DNA from: Chloroflexota bacterium | GTDB lineage: Bacteria; Chloroflexota; Anaerolineae; UBA7937; B3-Chlor | Length of the DNA stretch: 6,223 bases | NCBI GenBank assembly: GCA_030616025.1 | Contig: JAUWYD010000070.1 | Span: forward strand, 1 to 6,223 | Reading direction: 5' to 3' | Made by a program: the position numbers and the translations under genes | Shown here: positions 5,382 through 6,223 of the stretch, piece by piece | Layout of the letters: every line of letters starts with the position of its first letter | How positions within the stretch are numbered: position 1 is the stretch's first letter | Notes under the pieces: generated by a model | Database searches by the model: none | The model's input: the letters and a program-made list of their open reading frames with translations, nothing else | Told to the model about the DNA's origin: nothing

Positions 5382-6223
5382 AGCCATCAGGCAGGCTGGT
5401 GGTTCCTCTGATCTTCATGGTGACCACCTTGATATCCTGGCTGGGTCCCCGACCGGCGGCGACTTTGCCTGAACCCGTGACCGCGGACCTTGTGCGCCGT
5501 TACAACGAAGGGCGGCTTGAGGAGCGTCAGGGGTTGCGCATCCTCCGCCTCACGGGCACCCCCTACGACATGGGGTACCAGCACGGGGTCCTGCTACGAC
5601 ACGAGATCAGGGCTGAGCTCCAGGATCAAGTCTTCGAGACGCTGATCCTGCAAGACCAGGTTTCCCATCTGCTGCTCCTTCAGCACGCTCGACGCTTCGA
5701 AGGCTTCCTTCCTTCCGAGTACCGGGATGAGTTGCGTGGTCTGGCTGATGGGGCGGGCCTTTCCTACTCAGATGTCCTGCTTCTGAATAGCTACCATGAC
5801 TTGATCTGTGAGCCCACACCCCGGCGGGGTCTCAAGGAACTCTTCTTCTCATTGTATCCACTTTTCATCCCGCAGATGGGACCGACAGCAGTTCTGTTCA
5901 GCGCGGCTGCAACGGCAGAAGGAGATTCGACCGGGAACGCACTCTGCCACCCTCTGGGAGGGGCGTTCGCCATCTTTGGCCAGGCCAGCGAGGATCGCAA
6001 ACTGTTGCATGGGCTTGACTTCGCTTCTCCTCCCCCCTATCTTGAAGATCTCCTCCTCATCCTGTACCGACCCGATGTCGGTAACACCTTTGTCGCGGTT
6101 GGGTGGCCCGGCAGGGTTGGGGTTGCCATTGGTTTGAATGAGGAAAGGATATCGGTGGCAGGCTTGTCCTCGCCATCTCAGGATGCCTCGCTGGACGGCA
6201 TCCCACTTCCCTTCCTGTTGCGT
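5378..6223 (+). CDS. Secreted C45-type (acyl-CoA:6-APA acyltransferase-like) Ntn hydrolase family protein, 3' truncated by window
   Basis: The frame stays open for 282 codons to the window edge. GTG 5378 overlaps the kinase TGA (GTGA) and gives a standard signal peptide: MKPSGR, a hydrophobic core (about 7-22, LVVPLIFMVTTLISWL), then GPRPAAT as a likely cleavage region, so the protein is probably exported. RILRLTGTPYDMGYQHG (54-70) is the hallmark N-terminal motif of C45/penicillin-acyltransferase-like proteins. Later come GGAFAIFG (194-201), LLHGLDF, and YRPDVGNTFVAVGWPGRVG, matching the core of this family. In homologues the autocatalytic Cys normally starts a C-(S/T)-x-F-A motif; here that position reads Gly194-Gly195-Ala-Phe-Ala, with the nearest Cys at 190. 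The usual Gly-Arg-Asn after the His is Gly-Leu-Asp. It may be catalytically altered or inactive. The family call is from motif memory; the substrate is unknown. Confidence 0.7.
   Translation, partial: MKPSGRLVVPLIFMVTTLISWLGPRPAATLPEPVTADLVRRYNEGRLEERQGLRILRLTGTPYDMGYQHGVLLRHEIRAELQDQVFETLILQDQVSHLLLLQHARRFEGFLPSEYRDELRGLADGAGLSYSDVLLLNSYHDLICEPTPRRGLKELFFSLYPLFIPQMGPTAVLFSAAATAEGDSTGNALCHPLGGAFAIFGQASEDRKLLHGLDFASPPPYLEDLLLILYRPDVGNTFVAVGWPGRVGVAIGLNEERISVAGLSSPSQDASLDGIPLPFLLR

Noticed and set aside
4770..5387. A 205-codon open frame on the minus strand opposite the kinase C-terminal half
   Set aside because: No domain or plausible start context; the + strand here encodes the N box, DTGSG and GSGLGL motifs.

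Overview
The window is bacterial, moderately GC-rich and densely coded, with every supported gene on the + strand. The style suggests Chloroflexota, probably an Anaerolineae-like lineage. The pointers are a MoaD/ThiS-like carrier paired with a TtuA-type tRNA thiolase, an exported LysM protein with long Thr-Pro linkers, a soluble REC-GAF-kinase, and a secreted C45-type hydrolase. This placement is inference from protein style; no rRNA or other marker gene is present.

Layout. Bases 2-379 are the 3' end of an isocitrate/isopropylmalate dehydrogenase family gene, closed by a perfect 11-bp terminator hairpin (429-454). A TTGACA hexamer inside that hairpin may be the -35 box of a promoter for the next cluster. 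That cluster runs 483-3617: a PaaY-like gamma-carbonic-anhydrase-fold gene with a frame break near its 5' end, a 76-residue beta-grasp sulfur carrier with an ISGG motif, a TtuA/TIGR00269-type tRNA 2-thiouridine synthetase, and a membrane-anchored or exported LysM plus GH99-like glycosidase. The last three are tightly packed: the carrier starts 4 bases after the preceding stop, and the two joints after it are 4-base stop/start overlaps using TTG or GTG starts.

A non-coding gap (3618-3725) with a weak promoter candidate and a strong ribosome binding site precedes the second unit: a cytoplasmic REC-GAF-histidine kinase overlapping by 4 bases with a signal-peptide-bearing C45/acyltransferase-like protein that runs off the right edge.

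How they work together. The carrier and TtuA form a recognisable functional pair: the carrier's C-terminal Gly-Gly would be activated by an E1-like enzyme encoded elsewhere and deliver sulfur to tRNA through TtuA. The kinase protein is built as a phosphorelay intermediate. The glycosidase and C45 protein are envelope or extracellular enzymes co-transcribed with unrelated cytoplasmic genes.

The oddest points are a sulfur carrier with 13 residues after its Gly-Gly, a gamma-CA-fold protein that has lost two of three metal-binding histidines and carries a frame break, and a C45-like protein lacking Cys at the expected nucleophile position. I see no mobile element, CRISPR array, tRNA or rRNA.
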